This document shows positions 1 to 8,286 of a DNA stretch of 64,000 bases, piece after piece. The stretch spans positions 62,001 to 126,000 of the forward strand of contig NZ_JBMERQ010000005.1 of NCBI RefSeq assembly GCF_048820895.1, read 5' to 3'. Position 1 is the stretch's first letter. Each line of letters opens with the position of its first letter. The translations under genes were made by a program, and so were the position numbers. The notes under the pieces are model-generated. The model was not told the DNA's origin and did no database searches. It worked only from the letters and a program-made list of their open reading frames with translations. This DNA comes from Cribrihabitans_A neustonicus (GTDB taxonomy: Bacteria; Pseudomonadota; Alphaproteobacteria; Rhodobacterales; Rhodobacteraceae).

Positions 1-508
1 CCTCCCGCGCGGCCTCGAACACCGCCGCCATCCCGCTTTCGTGTTCTGCGGCAAACTCCTCCTCCATCGTTCGGCGCCGGGCCTGGTAGTCGTCGCTGTC
101 GAACAGCGCCGGGATCTGGCTGGCGAGATCGTCGACCAGCGCCTCCATCATCCGGCGCAGGCGGCAGGCTCCGCCCGCGGGCAGGCGGATGGCAACAGGT
201 TTGTGCGGCATCTCGAAATTGTTGACGTAGACCCAGTCGCCGGCGCCTGGGCGGTCCCTGGCGATGGCTTCGAGGATCGACTGGGCAATCGCATGGCGGC
301 CGCTGCCGGGCTTGCCCAGCACGAAGACGTGGAAATCCTCATGCGGGACCAGCGCCGCCATCCGGATCGCATCCACCGCCCTTTCCTGCCCCAGCCAGCC
401 GGTCGCGGCGTCCAGCTCGTCCGTCAGGGAAAAGCGCAGCGCCCCGGCGGGCAGCGCGGGCTGCAGCTGCTCCGCCGTCAGGGGCGCGGGTCCGCGGTGT
501 TCTGCCAT
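1..508 (-). CDS. Lon-like ATP-dependent protease, N-terminal part (cut by window edge)
   Basis: Reading leftward from ATG at 508, the frame stays open to the window edge and gives about 169 residues. They resemble the N-terminal AAA_32 region of LonB/YcbZ-type ATP-dependent proteases: a short lead, then the phrase TGWLGQERAVDAI and a P-loop-like GKPGSGRH (residues 65-72). The usual Walker A lysine is arginine here, which occurs in this Lon-like group. The proteolytic domain with the Ser-Lys dyad would lie outside the window. The gene is divergent from the universal stress gene, and an FNR-type box lies between the two. The family assignment is an inference from a fragment; AAA+ membership is fairly safe. 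Confidence 0.8.
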   Translation of the reverse strand, partial: MAEHRGPAPLTAEQLQPALPAGALRFSLTDELDAATGWLGQERAVDAIRMAALVPHEDFHVFVLGKPGSGRHAIAQSILEAIARDRPGAGDWVYVNNFEMPHKPVAIRLPAGGACRLRRMMEALVDDLASQIPALFDSDDYQARRRTMEEEFAAEHESGMAAVFEAARE

Positions 509-600
509 TGTGCTCTCCTGTCGCCGTAAGGGCAGCCGGGGTGCGGAGCCCAGGCCTGCCCCGATGCGCCACAGTTTGCCACGGCTGAAGCGGCGCGGGG

Positions 601-614
601 TTGATCCGGATCAT
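601..614. promoter_or_regulatory. FNR/FnrL-type box upstream of the universal stress gene
   Basis: TTGATCCGGATCAT matches the FNR consensus TTGAT-N4-ATCAA at 9 of 10 specified bases. A TTCTAC hexamer at 635-640 is suitably placed as a -10 for a start near 647. That puts the box centre about 40 bp upstream of the start, the class II activation geometry. It lies in the divergent interval between the Lon-like protease and the stress protein, so it could serve either gene. Confidence 0.6.
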
Positions 615-692
615 GGCGGCGCGCCGCCAAGCTGTTCTACTGGCAGGGCGGCAGGCAGGAGGCCCGCCGCAAATCCGTGGCAGGAGGCCCTA

Positions 693-1538
693 ATGCAACG
701 CAGAACATCCCTTTTCGTGCTCACCCCCGAGACACCCAGCACCGCGATCAGCACTGCCGCCGAGAGCGCCCGCGCCGGGCAGGCGCATTTGGCATGCCTG
801 CTTCTGGATACGCTCCCCGGCATGCCGAGCTTCGTCTATGGCGGCGCGGCGGTGGGCGGGGTGGTGCTGCCGGACAACTGGCCCGACCTGCTGCAGGAGG
901 CACGCGGCGCTGCGGCAGAGCGCGCCGCGGAGATCGAGGCCCTCCTCACGCAAGCGGGCTGCGCGGGCGATGTGCAATATGCAGTGGCCTCGGGCGCCGA
1001 CATCCGGCTGTTTGCGGCACAGCGCGCGGCCTCCTGTGACGTGGCGCAGGCTGCGCCGGGGCTGCGCGCTGACGCCGACCTGTTCCGCGAGGCTTCACAC
1101 GGCATCCTGTTCAACTCGCCGGTGCCGCTGATGGTGAACGGCGACCCGCTGACGCCTTACGAGCGCATCTTCCTCGCCTGGAACAGCAGCCTCGCCGCGG
1201 CGCGGGCTGCCCATGCGGCGCTGCCCTATTTTCTGCAGGCGCATGAGGTGGTGATCGGCTGCTTCGACCCGGAGATGTCGACCGATCGCGACGGCGAGGA
1301 CCCCGGCACGGATATCGCCGGCTGGCTCAGCCATCACGGCTGCAACGTGACGCTGTCGCAATTCCCAAGCGGCGGGCATGAGATCGGCCGCTGCATCACC
1401 GAGCGTGCGGCGGAATGCGGCGCGGAAATGGTGGTGATGGGGGCCTATGGCCATTCCCGCCTGCGCCAGGCAATGTTTGGCGGCACCACCCGCACGATGA
1501 TGGAGCAGCACGAAATTCCCGTGCTGTTCGCCCATTGA
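693..1538 (+). CDS. Tandem-domain universal stress protein (UspA family)
   Basis: A 281-residue protein, twice the length of a single Usp domain. The N-terminal half is divergent. The C-terminal half ends in the classical nucleotide-binding signature G-x2-G-x9-G(S/T), read as MGAYGHSRLRQAMFGGTT just before the terminal PVLFAH strand. The start at 693 is chosen for the AGGAGG ribosome site at 682-687; an in-frame extension upstream has no such site. Usp proteins are cytoplasmic ATP-binding or phosphoprotein stress factors, often part of FNR-type regulons. The FNR-like box at 601-614 fits that. The partner or target is not known. Confidence 0.88.
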   Translation: MQRRTSLFVLTPETPSTAISTAAESARAGQAHLACLLLDTLPGMPSFVYGGAAVGGVVLPDNWPDLLQEARGAAAERAAEIEALLTQAGCAGDVQYAVASGADIRLFAAQRAASCDVAQAAPGLRADADLFREASHGILFNSPVPLMVNGDPLTPYERIFLAWNSSLAAARAAHAALPYFLQAHEVVIGCFDPEMSTDRDGEDPGTDIAGWLSHHGCNVTLSQFPSGGHEIGRCITERAAECGAEMVVMGAYGHSRLRQAMFGGTTRTMMEQHEIPVLFAH

Positions 1539-1581
1539 GCCCCCGGGCGCTCTGGAACCGGAACAAGCGGGGGAAGAGAAG

Positions 1582-2400
1582 ATGACCGGCCACGCCAGCT
1601 TCGGCGCCTACGCCCCCGCCGAGATCGCCGCCCGGGTGGAGGCCGCAGGCGTGGCGAAGGCGCGGCTGCCGGCCCGGCAGATGTTCGTGCTGGCGATGCT
1701 GGCGGGCGCTTTCATCGGTTTCGGCGCGGCAGCCTTCACGATGACCATGACCGGTGCAGACCCTGCTTCGGGGCCAGTGCGGGTGCTGGGCGGGGCGGTG
1801 TTCTCGCTCGGGCTGATCCTTGTCGTGGTGGGCGGCGCGGAACTCTTCACCGGCAACGTGCTGATGGTGATGGCCGCGGTCGACCGCCGGATTTCCCTCG
1901 CCGAGCTCGCCCGCGCCTGGGCCATTGTCTATGCCGGCAATCTGGCCGGTGCCGCCGCGCTGGCGGCGGTCTTTGCCGGAACCGGGCTTTTGGAGGGGCC
2001 GATGGGCACCACTGCCAAGGCGGTCGCCGAGGCCAAGGCGGCGCTTCCGCCGGGAGAGGCCTTCCTGCGCGGAGTGCTGTGCAACGGGCTGGTGTGCCTT
2101 GCGGTCTGGCTCTCCTTCGCGGCCAGAAGTGCCGCCGGCAAGATCCTCGCGGTGCTGTGGCCAATTACGGCGTTTGTGCTCCTCGGCCTCGAGCATTCGG
2201 TGGCCAACATGTACTTTCTGCCGCAGGGCTGGGCTGCGGGCGCCGCGGTGCCGGTCACTGCTGCAGCGGGCAATCTGTTCTGGGTGAGCCTTGGCAATAT
2301 CGCGGGCGGTGCGGGGGGAGTCGCGCTGGCCTACTGGTTTGCCTTCCGGGGCGGCACAAGGCTGGCAGCTCCCGCACCCCGCTCGGGCCCGAAGGCCTAG
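1582..2400 (+). CDS. Formate/nitrite transporter (FNT) family channel
   Basis: A 272-residue inner-membrane protein with six predicted helices. It carries the FNT hallmarks: GAELFTGN in the first half, NGLVCLAVW after the central amphipathic stretch, EHSVANMYF near the constriction loop, and a final GN-IAGG motif. FNT channels form pentamers that pass formate, nitrite, hydrosulfide or acetate-like anions; the sequence alone does not say which. It starts 43 bp after the universal stress gene on the same strand, so the two are probably cotranscribed. Its stop codon overlaps the stop of the convergent protease gene. Confidence 0.9.
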   Translation: MTGHASFGAYAPAEIAARVEAAGVAKARLPARQMFVLAMLAGAFIGFGAAAFTMTMTGADPASGPVRVLGGAVFSLGLILVVVGGAELFTGNVLMVMAAVDRRISLAELARAWAIVYAGNLAGAAALAAVFAGTGLLEGPMGTTAKAVAEAKAALPPGEAFLRGVLCNGLVCLAVWLSFAARSAAGKILAVLWPITAFVLLGLEHSVANMYFLPQGWAAGAAVPVTAAAGNLFWVSLGNIAGGAGGVALAYWFAFRGGTRLAAPAPRSGPKA

Positions 2401-3542
2401 CGCCGCCCGCCTTTGGGCATCCGGGTCTCCTGCAGAACCGCAAGGTAGCCCATCAGATCCGCCAGCGTGATCACCCCCAGCAGCCGGCGCCCCTCGGCGA
2501 CGAGGAACTTGCGCTGCTTGGTCTCGGATATCCGGCGCATCAGCTCGGGCACCGGCATCCCGAGCGGGATCGCGCCCGCGGCCTCGAGCGGCACGCAGAC
2601 ATCGCCCACCGGCGTGCGCAGCCAGTCTTCCCGCGCGACCTTCGCAAGCGTCGCGGAATCGATATAGCCCAGCAGCACCCCCGCCTCCTCCACCGGCAGG
2701 AAGGAATGGCGCGAGGGCAGCATGACCTGGTTCACGGTGTCGGCAAGGCTCATGTCCGGCGCCACGGTCACCGCCTCCCGCGTCATCATCGCAGCCACCG
2801 TCTTGCCCTCGAAGGCGGACACTTGCAGCTGATGCGCATAGGTGCCCTTTGCCGCGGCCAGTACAAAGAGCCCGATCAGCACCTGCCAGAGCGAGGCCAC
2901 AGGATTGCCGGAAAACAGGCCGACGACGCCGAAGGCAATCAGCGCATAGGCGAGGTAGCTGCTGATCCGCGCGGCGATGGCGGTGGCCTGCAGCAGATCC
3001 CGTCCCCGGTGCCAGAGCCAGGCCCGCAGGATGCGCCCGCCGTCGAGCGGAAAAGCGGGCAGCAGGTTGAAGACCGCAAGCACCAGGTTGATCAGCGCGA
3101 GGTAGGAGAGCACGTGATTGAGCGCCATCTCCGGTGCGACCGCCCCGCCCGCCTGCGCCAGCAGCCCGAAGCCTGCGGCAAGGGCAAAGCTCATCAAGGG
3201 CCCCGCTATAGCGATCCAGAACTCGCTGACCGCGGTCTCCGGCTCCGCGCCGAGTTCGGCCACGCCGCCGAAGATGAACAGCGTGATCCCCTTGATTTCC
3301 ACCCCGTAGCGGCGCGCCACCACCGAATGCGCCAGCTCGTGCAGGATCAGGGAACCGAAGAAACCCGCCATCGCCAGAAGCGCGAGTGTGAGGTAGGTAC
3401 CGCCATCGGCCGCCGGATAGACACTGGGGAAGTATTGCGTCGACAGACTCCAGGTGATCAGCGCCGCGATCAGCGCCCAGCTGGGGTCGATCTTGATGTC
3501 AAACCCCTGCAGCGTCGCGATTTTGAAAGCGTTCTCGAACAT
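2397..3542 (-). CDS. Site-2-protease-like M50 metalloprotease with two CBS domains
   Basis: A 381-residue integral membrane protease. The zinc motif HELAH is in the second helix (about residue 68), and the second metal ligand is in NLLPAFPLDGG near residue 168. Helices continue to about residue 240, then come two cytosolic CBS repeats, which usually bind adenine nucleotides and gate the protease. The start MFENAF is preceded by GGAGC/AGGAG-like bases; longer in-frame starts exist but add a polar tail without a ribosome site. This architecture is commonly found beside Usp and P-type ATPase genes in stress regulons. The substrate is unknown. The 3' end overlaps the FNT gene by 4 nt, tail to tail. 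Confidence 0.88.
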   Translation of the reverse strand: MFENAFKIATLQGFDIKIDPSWALIAALITWSLSTQYFPSVYPAADGGTYLTLALLAMAGFFGSLILHELAHSVVARRYGVEIKGITLFIFGGVAELGAEPETAVSEFWIAIAGPLMSFALAAGFGLLAQAGGAVAPEMALNHVLSYLALINLVLAVFNLLPAFPLDGGRILRAWLWHRGRDLLQATAIAARISSYLAYALIAFGVVGLFSGNPVASLWQVLIGLFVLAAAKGTYAHQLQVSAFEGKTVAAMMTREAVTVAPDMSLADTVNQVMLPSRHSFLPVEEAGVLLGYIDSATLAKVAREDWLRTPVGDVCVPLEAAGAIPLGMPVPELMRRISETKQRKFLVAEGRRLLGVITLADLMGYLAVLQETRMPKGGRR

Positions 3543-3643
3543 GGCTCCTGCTCCCTTTGCCTGCAATCTAGCGCCCTTGCGGCGCATCGCCTGTGATTTG
3601 GCCATTGTCCCGGCCCCCGTCCCGGCCGGTGATTTGCCCCCCG

Positions 3644-4363
3644 TCATGCCCGTAACAGGCTGCCCGCCAGATAGGCGAGCGCTGCCGCGCCGGAGCCGAT
3701 CAGCAGCGTCTCCAGCCCCGAGACGTACCAGCGCGCCAGCGACCAGCGGCTCTTGCTGGCGCCGACGGCAAAGAACACGGCGCCGGTTGCGGCGGCGGCC
3801 ACCGGGAAGGGATCGGCGATCGGCAAAAGAAACGGCAAGAGCGGCACGCAGCCTGCCAGCATAAAGGCTACAAAGGTCGTCAGCGCGGCCGCCGCCGGGT
3901 CGGGCTCGGAGGGCGGCAACCCGTATTCGCCGGTCAGCATAACCTCGATCCACTTCTCCGGGCGGGCTGAGACCGAGCGCACCGCGCTCTCCAACGCTGC
4001 GCCGCTTACCCCCAAATGCTGCAGGATCTGGCGCAGCTCCTCGCGCTCGCCTTCCGGAAAGTCGCGAATGTGGCGCCGCTCGACCGCGGTCAGCCGCCGC
4101 CGCTCGTCCCGGTCCGCCTTGGTGCCGAGGTAGTTGGCCGCGGCCATGGAAAACCCGTCCGCCAGCACATTGGCGATGCCCAGCACCACGACGACTGACG
4201 GCGCCAACCCCGCGCCCTCCACGCCGGCAGCAATGGCAAAGGTGGTGACCGCGCCATCCATCGCGCCGTACACCGCATCGCGCAGGTGCCCGCTGCCCTT
4301 GCTCCCGCCCGCGGCGAGGCGGCGGGCAATCTCTTCCCTGCTGTGGCCGTGCTCTCTGGTCAT
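3644..4363 (-). CDS. VIT1/CCC1-family (DUF125) transporter, iron/manganese type
   Basis: A 239-residue membrane protein. Features of the VIT/CCC1 family are visible: an N-terminal helix with YGAMDGAVTTFAI, then DGFSMAAANYL, a soluble charged middle segment (residues about 85-150, rich in Glu/Arg) and C-terminal helices. Family members move Fe2+ or Mn2+ out of the cytosol. Start ATG 4363 (MTREHGHS) is chosen because the sequence upstream is a Pro/Arg-rich overrun from another frame. It lies 44 bp downstream of the P-type ATPase on the same strand, so it is likely cotranscribed, and the pair suggests divalent-metal export or detoxification. Confidence 0.87.
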   Translation of the reverse strand: MTREHGHSREEIARRLAAGGSKGSGHLRDAVYGAMDGAVTTFAIAAGVEGAGLAPSVVVVLGIANVLADGFSMAAANYLGTKADRDERRRLTAVERRHIRDFPEGEREELRQILQHLGVSGAALESAVRSVSARPEKWIEVMLTGEYGLPPSEPDPAAAALTTFVAFMLAGCVPLLPFLLPIADPFPVAAAATGAVFFAVGASKSRWSLARWYVSGLETLLIGSGAAALAYLAGSLLRA

Positions 4364-4407
4364 GCGGTCATCGTGGCCGGCCCGGCCCGCCCGCGCATTG
4401 AGCAAGG

Positions 4408-7044
4408 TCAAGCCGCGGCGGGCTGGGCCCGGCCCGGGCGGCGGCGCAGCAGCAGCAGGGTCTTGGCGAGCTCCGGCACCAAGAGGATCGGCAGTACCAG
4501 AAGCCCGATCAGCGCCCATTCGCCGCTCCCGAGCGGCACCGTGTGGAGGAGGAGCTGCAAGGGTGGCCAGTAGACCGCCGCCGCCTGCGCTGCCAGCGTC
4601 ACCGTGAGCGCTGCGAGCAGGAAGGGGTTCGACCAGAGCCCGATCCGCCAGCACGGCAGGTGCAGCGAGCGGAATGCAAAGACGCTGGCCTTTTCGAAGA
4701 CCACCATCGCGGTAAAGGCAGCGGTGCGGGCGAGATCCTCGCCAGCCGGCAGCAGATGCAGAAACAGCCACAGGCTCGCCAGCCCGGTGTAGATGCCAAG
4801 CCCGAGGATCGCGAGCAGCCCGCCACGCCCGACGATTGGCGTATTCTTCTGCCGCGGGGGGTGCTCCATCTGATCCGGCTCGCCTTTCTCCAGCCCCAGC
4901 GCAACGGCCGTGACGCCATCGGTCACCAGGTTCATCCAGAGTATCTGTGTCGCCAGGAAGATCAGCGGCCCGCCGATCAGGATGTTGAGCATCAGCGCGA
5001 TCACCTCGCCCGCGTTCGACGACAAGAGATAGCGGACGAACTTGCGCACGTTTCCGAACTGCCGCCGGCCCTCGCCGATGGCGCTCACGATGGTGGCGAA
5101 ATTATCGTCGAGCAGCACCAGGTCGGAGGCATCCTTGGCCACGTCGGTGCCGCGCAGCCCCATGGAGACGCCAATGTCCGCCTGTTTCAGCGCGGGCGCA
5201 TCGTTCACCCCGTCACCGGTCATCGCGACCACCTGATGCAGCGCCTGCAGCGCCTTGACGATACGCATCTTATGGGCAGGCCGGGTGCGGGCGAAAAGCA
5301 CCTGCTTCCGCAACAGGGCGGAAAGCTCCTCCTCCGGCATCTCCTCCAGTGCCGCGCCAGTCACGGTCTCCGCCGCGGGCAGGACAAGCTTGGCGGCAAT
5401 CGCCTGGGCGGTCAGCGGGCTGTCGCCGGTAATCATGATGATCCGGATGCCCGCCGAGCGCGCAGCGGCAATGGCGGCGCGCACCTCGGGCCGGGGCGGG
5501 TCGATCAGCCCGGCAAGGCCGAGGAAGACCATGTCCTCCTCCGCGATGGCCTGGGCCTCCGTCGCCCGGGTGGCCAGCGCGATCACCCGCAGGCCCTCCT
5601 CCGCCATCGCCTCATAGGCCCCGGTAATGGCCTGCAGCACTGCCGCATCCAGCGCCCGCGGGCCGGCCTGGGTCATCACGTGAGAGCAGACCGCCAGAAC
5701 TTGCTCCGGCGCGCCCTTGGTGAAGATGCGGCGTTCTCCGCCTTCGCCGCCGCGCACCAGCACGCTCATCCGCTTGCGGTCGCTGCTGAACGGGATCTCC
5801 TCCAGCGTATCGTCCGGATCCGGCAGGTCGGCCCAGCCTTTGTAGGCCAGCGTCACCAGCGCCCCTTCGGTCGGGGCCCCGGTCATCTGCCAGTGCTCCC
5901 CTTCGCGGTTGAGGCGCGCATGGGTGCAGGTGAGCGACGCCTGCAGGATCGCCCCCAGCACCGCGTCGTCCCGGGCGCCGATCACCGAGCCGTCGAAGGC
6001 AATGTGGCCCGCAGGATCATAGCCGGTGCCGGTCACCTGATAACTGCGATCCAGCGTCCAGAGGCTGGTCACCGTCATCTTGTTCTCGGTAAGTGTGCCG
6101 GTCTTGTCAGTACAGATGACCGAAGCCGCACCCAGCGTCTCCACCGCCTGCAGTCGGCGGGCCAGTGCCCTTTGCCGCACCATTGCCGCCGCCCCCAGCG
6201 CCAGCGTGATGGTGACCACTGCGGGCAGGCCTTCCGGCACCATCGCGACCGACAGCGACAGCGCGGTCATGAACATCTCCGCGGTGCCGCGCCCCATGTA
6301 AAGACCAAGGGCGAGGATCGCCGCCGCAACCGCCAGCGCCGCAAAGCCGAGCTGCCGGGCGAGGCGGCCAAGCTGCACCTGCAGGTTGGTTTTTTTCAGC
6401 CCGACCGAACCGGTGAGCGCTGCGATCTTGCCGAAGGCTGTAGCAGCGCCGGTGCCCGTGACCTCGCCCAGAGCGCGGCCGGCAACCACGATGGTTCCCG
6501 CATAGACCGTGCCGTCTTCCGCTCCCGGCGCCTTGGTGACCGGCACGGACTCCCCGGTGAGCGCGCTCTCGTCGACGCGGAGCCCCGCGGCCTCGCGCAA
6601 TTCGGCATCAGCGGGAATGCGGGCACCGGTGTCGAGGATCACCAGATCGCCCGGCACCAGCTCACGCGCGGCAATCACCTGCTCGCGCCCATTCCGCACT
6701 ACCAGCGCCTGCGGCGACAGCATGCTGCGCAGAGCCTCCAAGGCGGTCTCGGCCCGCCATTCCTGGATAAAGCCCAGCACCCCGTTGAGCCCGATCACCA
6801 GGGCAATCGCCAGCGCGTCGGCATACTCCTGCAGGGCAAAGGCGATGATCCCGGCCGCGATCAGGATCAGCACCAGGAAATTGCTGAACTGGCGCAGGAA
6901 AACGCGCACCGGCCCGGCCCGCTTGGCCGCGGGCAGCTCGTTCCAGCCATGCTGCGCCCGCGATTCCAGCACCTCAGCGGAATCGAGGCCGGTGAGCCTT
7001 GACTGTGCCCCGGCGGCGGCTGCCTTCTCTGCCATGTCGTCCAT
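4408..7044 (-). CDS. P-type cation ATPase, PII (Ca2+/Mn2+, SERCA-like) group
   Basis: An 878-residue pump with the complete P-ATPase order: N-terminal cation-ATPase domain, TGES actuator loop, PEGLPA in helix M4, the phosphorylation motif DKTGTLT near residue 325, the nucleotide-binding domain with KGAPE, and the hinge GDGVNDAPAL. Ion-site residues match the Ca2+ type in M4 (PEGLP), M5 (SSNAGEV) and M6 (NLVTDG). It would sit in the inner membrane and export Ca2+ or Mn2+ using ATP. It follows the HlyD-type adaptor by 35 bp in the same direction, so it may share the export-operon transcript. The specific ion is an inference. Confidence 0.93.
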   Translation of the reverse strand: MDDMAEKAAAAGAQSRLTGLDSAEVLESRAQHGWNELPAAKRAGPVRVFLRQFSNFLVLILIAAGIIAFALQEYADALAIALVIGLNGVLGFIQEWRAETALEALRSMLSPQALVVRNGREQVIAARELVPGDLVILDTGARIPADAELREAAGLRVDESALTGESVPVTKAPGAEDGTVYAGTIVVAGRALGEVTGTGAATAFGKIAALTGSVGLKKTNLQVQLGRLARQLGFAALAVAAAILALGLYMGRGTAEMFMTALSLSVAMVPEGLPAVVTITLALGAAAMVRQRALARRLQAVETLGAASVICTDKTGTLTENKMTVTSLWTLDRSYQVTGTGYDPAGHIAFDGSVIGARDDAVLGAILQASLTCTHARLNREGEHWQMTGAPTEGALVTLAYKGWADLPDPDDTLEEIPFSSDRKRMSVLVRGGEGGERRIFTKGAPEQVLAVCSHVMTQAGPRALDAAVLQAITGAYEAMAEEGLRVIALATRATEAQAIAEEDMVFLGLAGLIDPPRPEVRAAIAAARSAGIRIIMITGDSPLTAQAIAAKLVLPAAETVTGAALEEMPEEELSALLRKQVLFARTRPAHKMRIVKALQALHQVVAMTGDGVNDAPALKQADIGVSMGLRGTDVAKDASDLVLLDDNFATIVSAIGEGRRQFGNVRKFVRYLLSSNAGEVIALMLNILIGGPLIFLATQILWMNLVTDGVTAVALGLEKGEPDQMEHPPRQKNTPIVGRGGLLAILGLGIYTGLASLWLFLHLLPAGEDLARTAAFTAMVVFEKASVFAFRSLHLPCWRIGLWSNPFLLAALTVTLAAQAAAVYWPPLQLLLHTVPLGSGEWALIGLLVLPILLVPELAKTLLLLRRRPGRAQPAAA

Positions 7045-7079
7045 CTGCGCTTGCCCTTCAGATGCTCCAGGAAATTGGT

Positions 7080-8282
7080 CTAGCGTGCCGTGACCGCCAC
7101 GCCCGCCGCGACATCGGCGCTTGGGTGCAGGATCACCCGCTCCCCTTCCTCAAGCCCGGCGCGCACTTCGGCCACCTGCCCATTGCGGCGCCCCAGGCTG
7201 AGCGCGCGCTCCGCCGCGCGGCCCTCCTCCGCCACATAGGCCGCCCATGCGCCGCCACGGCGGAACAGGGCGCTGACAGGGATTTGCAGCACGTCCTCGC
7301 CCTCCCACTCAACGATGCGCAGGAAGACCGAAAACCCCTCCCCCAGCGCCGCGCGCTGCGCCGGCGGCGTGGTCAGGGTGAAGAACGCATCGACCCGCTG
7401 CTCCTCGATTCCGAGGGCGGAGACCTTGGTGACCGCGACCGGGTCGATCCGGTCGAGCTCCGCCTCGAGGGGGTCCGGGCCGCCCCACCGCTCGATCCGC
7501 GCGCGGGCGCCGGGCGCGATTCGGACCGCATCGGCGGACAGAAGGTCCGCCACCAGCTCCAGGTCGCCCGGATCGCCAATGGTCAGCAGCAGCGCCCCCG
7601 GCAGCACCGGGCGCTCGCTGATCGCAGCCACCGACAGGACCACTCCGTCCGCAGGCGCGGTGATCCGGATGCAGCAGCTGTCGGGCACCGGCGTGCCGGC
7701 CTCGGGCGGGATCAGCGCCGCTTCGGCCCGTTCCAGCGTGCCTTGCGACATCTCCACCCGCGCCTCCGCCGCCGCCACCCCGGCAGAAGCAATGGCAAGC
7801 CGCTGCGTCGCATCCTCCAGCCGGGTGAGCGAGACCACGTTGCGCTCGGCCAGCGCCTTCATGCGGCCGAAGTGGCTCTGCGCATGGGCGCGGTCCTCCT
7901 TGGCCTTCTGCAAGTCGGCTTCGGCCACATGCAGCGCCGCACGGGCCTCCTGCAGCGTGGCCTCCGCCTGCAGCCGGGCCCGCAGGTCCAGAAGCGACGA
8001 CCGCACCGGCTCGACAATCGCCACCACGGTCTCCCCCGCCACCACCCTGTCGCCCGCCCGGACCGGCGAGCGCCGCGCAGTGCCGGCAATCGGGGCTGCC
8101 ACCTCATAGAGGTCGCGGATGCGGGTTTTGCCATCGGCATCTATGGTGATCTGCATCGGTCCGCGGTTCACGGCGTGCAGATCCACCGGCACCGGCTCCT
8201 CGCGGAAGGTCACATAGAGCAGCGAGGCCAGCACCAATGCGCCGGTGAGCAGCAGAACCGCGGTGCGCAGGCTGAATTGCAT
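7080..8282 (-). CDS. HlyD/RND-type periplasmic adaptor (membrane fusion protein)
   Basis: A 400-residue protein with one N-terminal membrane anchor (residues about 7-25). A barrel/lipoyl half (GTARRSPVRAGDRV) follows, then a coiled-coil hairpin of Ala/Glu/Arg heptads (about residues 110-190). The second lipoyl half contains ITAPADGVV, and beta-barrel and membrane-proximal domains close the protein. It is encoded directly after an ABC permease and ATPase, the usual arrangement of tripartite MacAB- or DevBCA-like exporters. No outer-membrane factor gene is in the window, so a shared TolC-type protein would be needed. The exported substrate cannot be read from sequence. Confidence 0.9.
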   Translation of the reverse strand: MQFSLRTAVLLLTGALVLASLLYVTFREEPVPVDLHAVNRGPMQITIDADGKTRIRDLYEVAAPIAGTARRSPVRAGDRVVAGETVVAIVEPVRSSLLDLRARLQAEATLQEARAALHVAEADLQKAKEDRAHAQSHFGRMKALAERNVVSLTRLEDATQRLAIASAGVAAAEARVEMSQGTLERAEAALIPPEAGTPVPDSCCIRITAPADGVVLSVAAISERPVLPGALLLTIGDPGDLELVADLLSADAVRIAPGARARIERWGGPDPLEAELDRIDPVAVTKVSALGIEEQRVDAFFTLTTPPAQRAALGEGFSVFLRIVEWEGEDVLQIPVSALFRRGGAWAAYVAEEGRAAERALSLGRRNGQVAEVRAGLEEGERVILHPSADVAAGVAVTAR

Positions 8283-8286
8283 CGGC

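Noticed and set aside
2079..3596. Long open frame opposite the M50 protease gene
   Set aside because: It is a GC-rich antisense frame with Arg/Gln/His-rich composition and no ribosome site. The opposite strand has clear protein motifs (HELAH, CBS repeats).
4543..7002. 819-codon open frame opposite the P-type ATPase
   Set aside because: The reverse strand encodes all P-ATPase motifs; the antisense product has no recognisable fold and is composition-driven.
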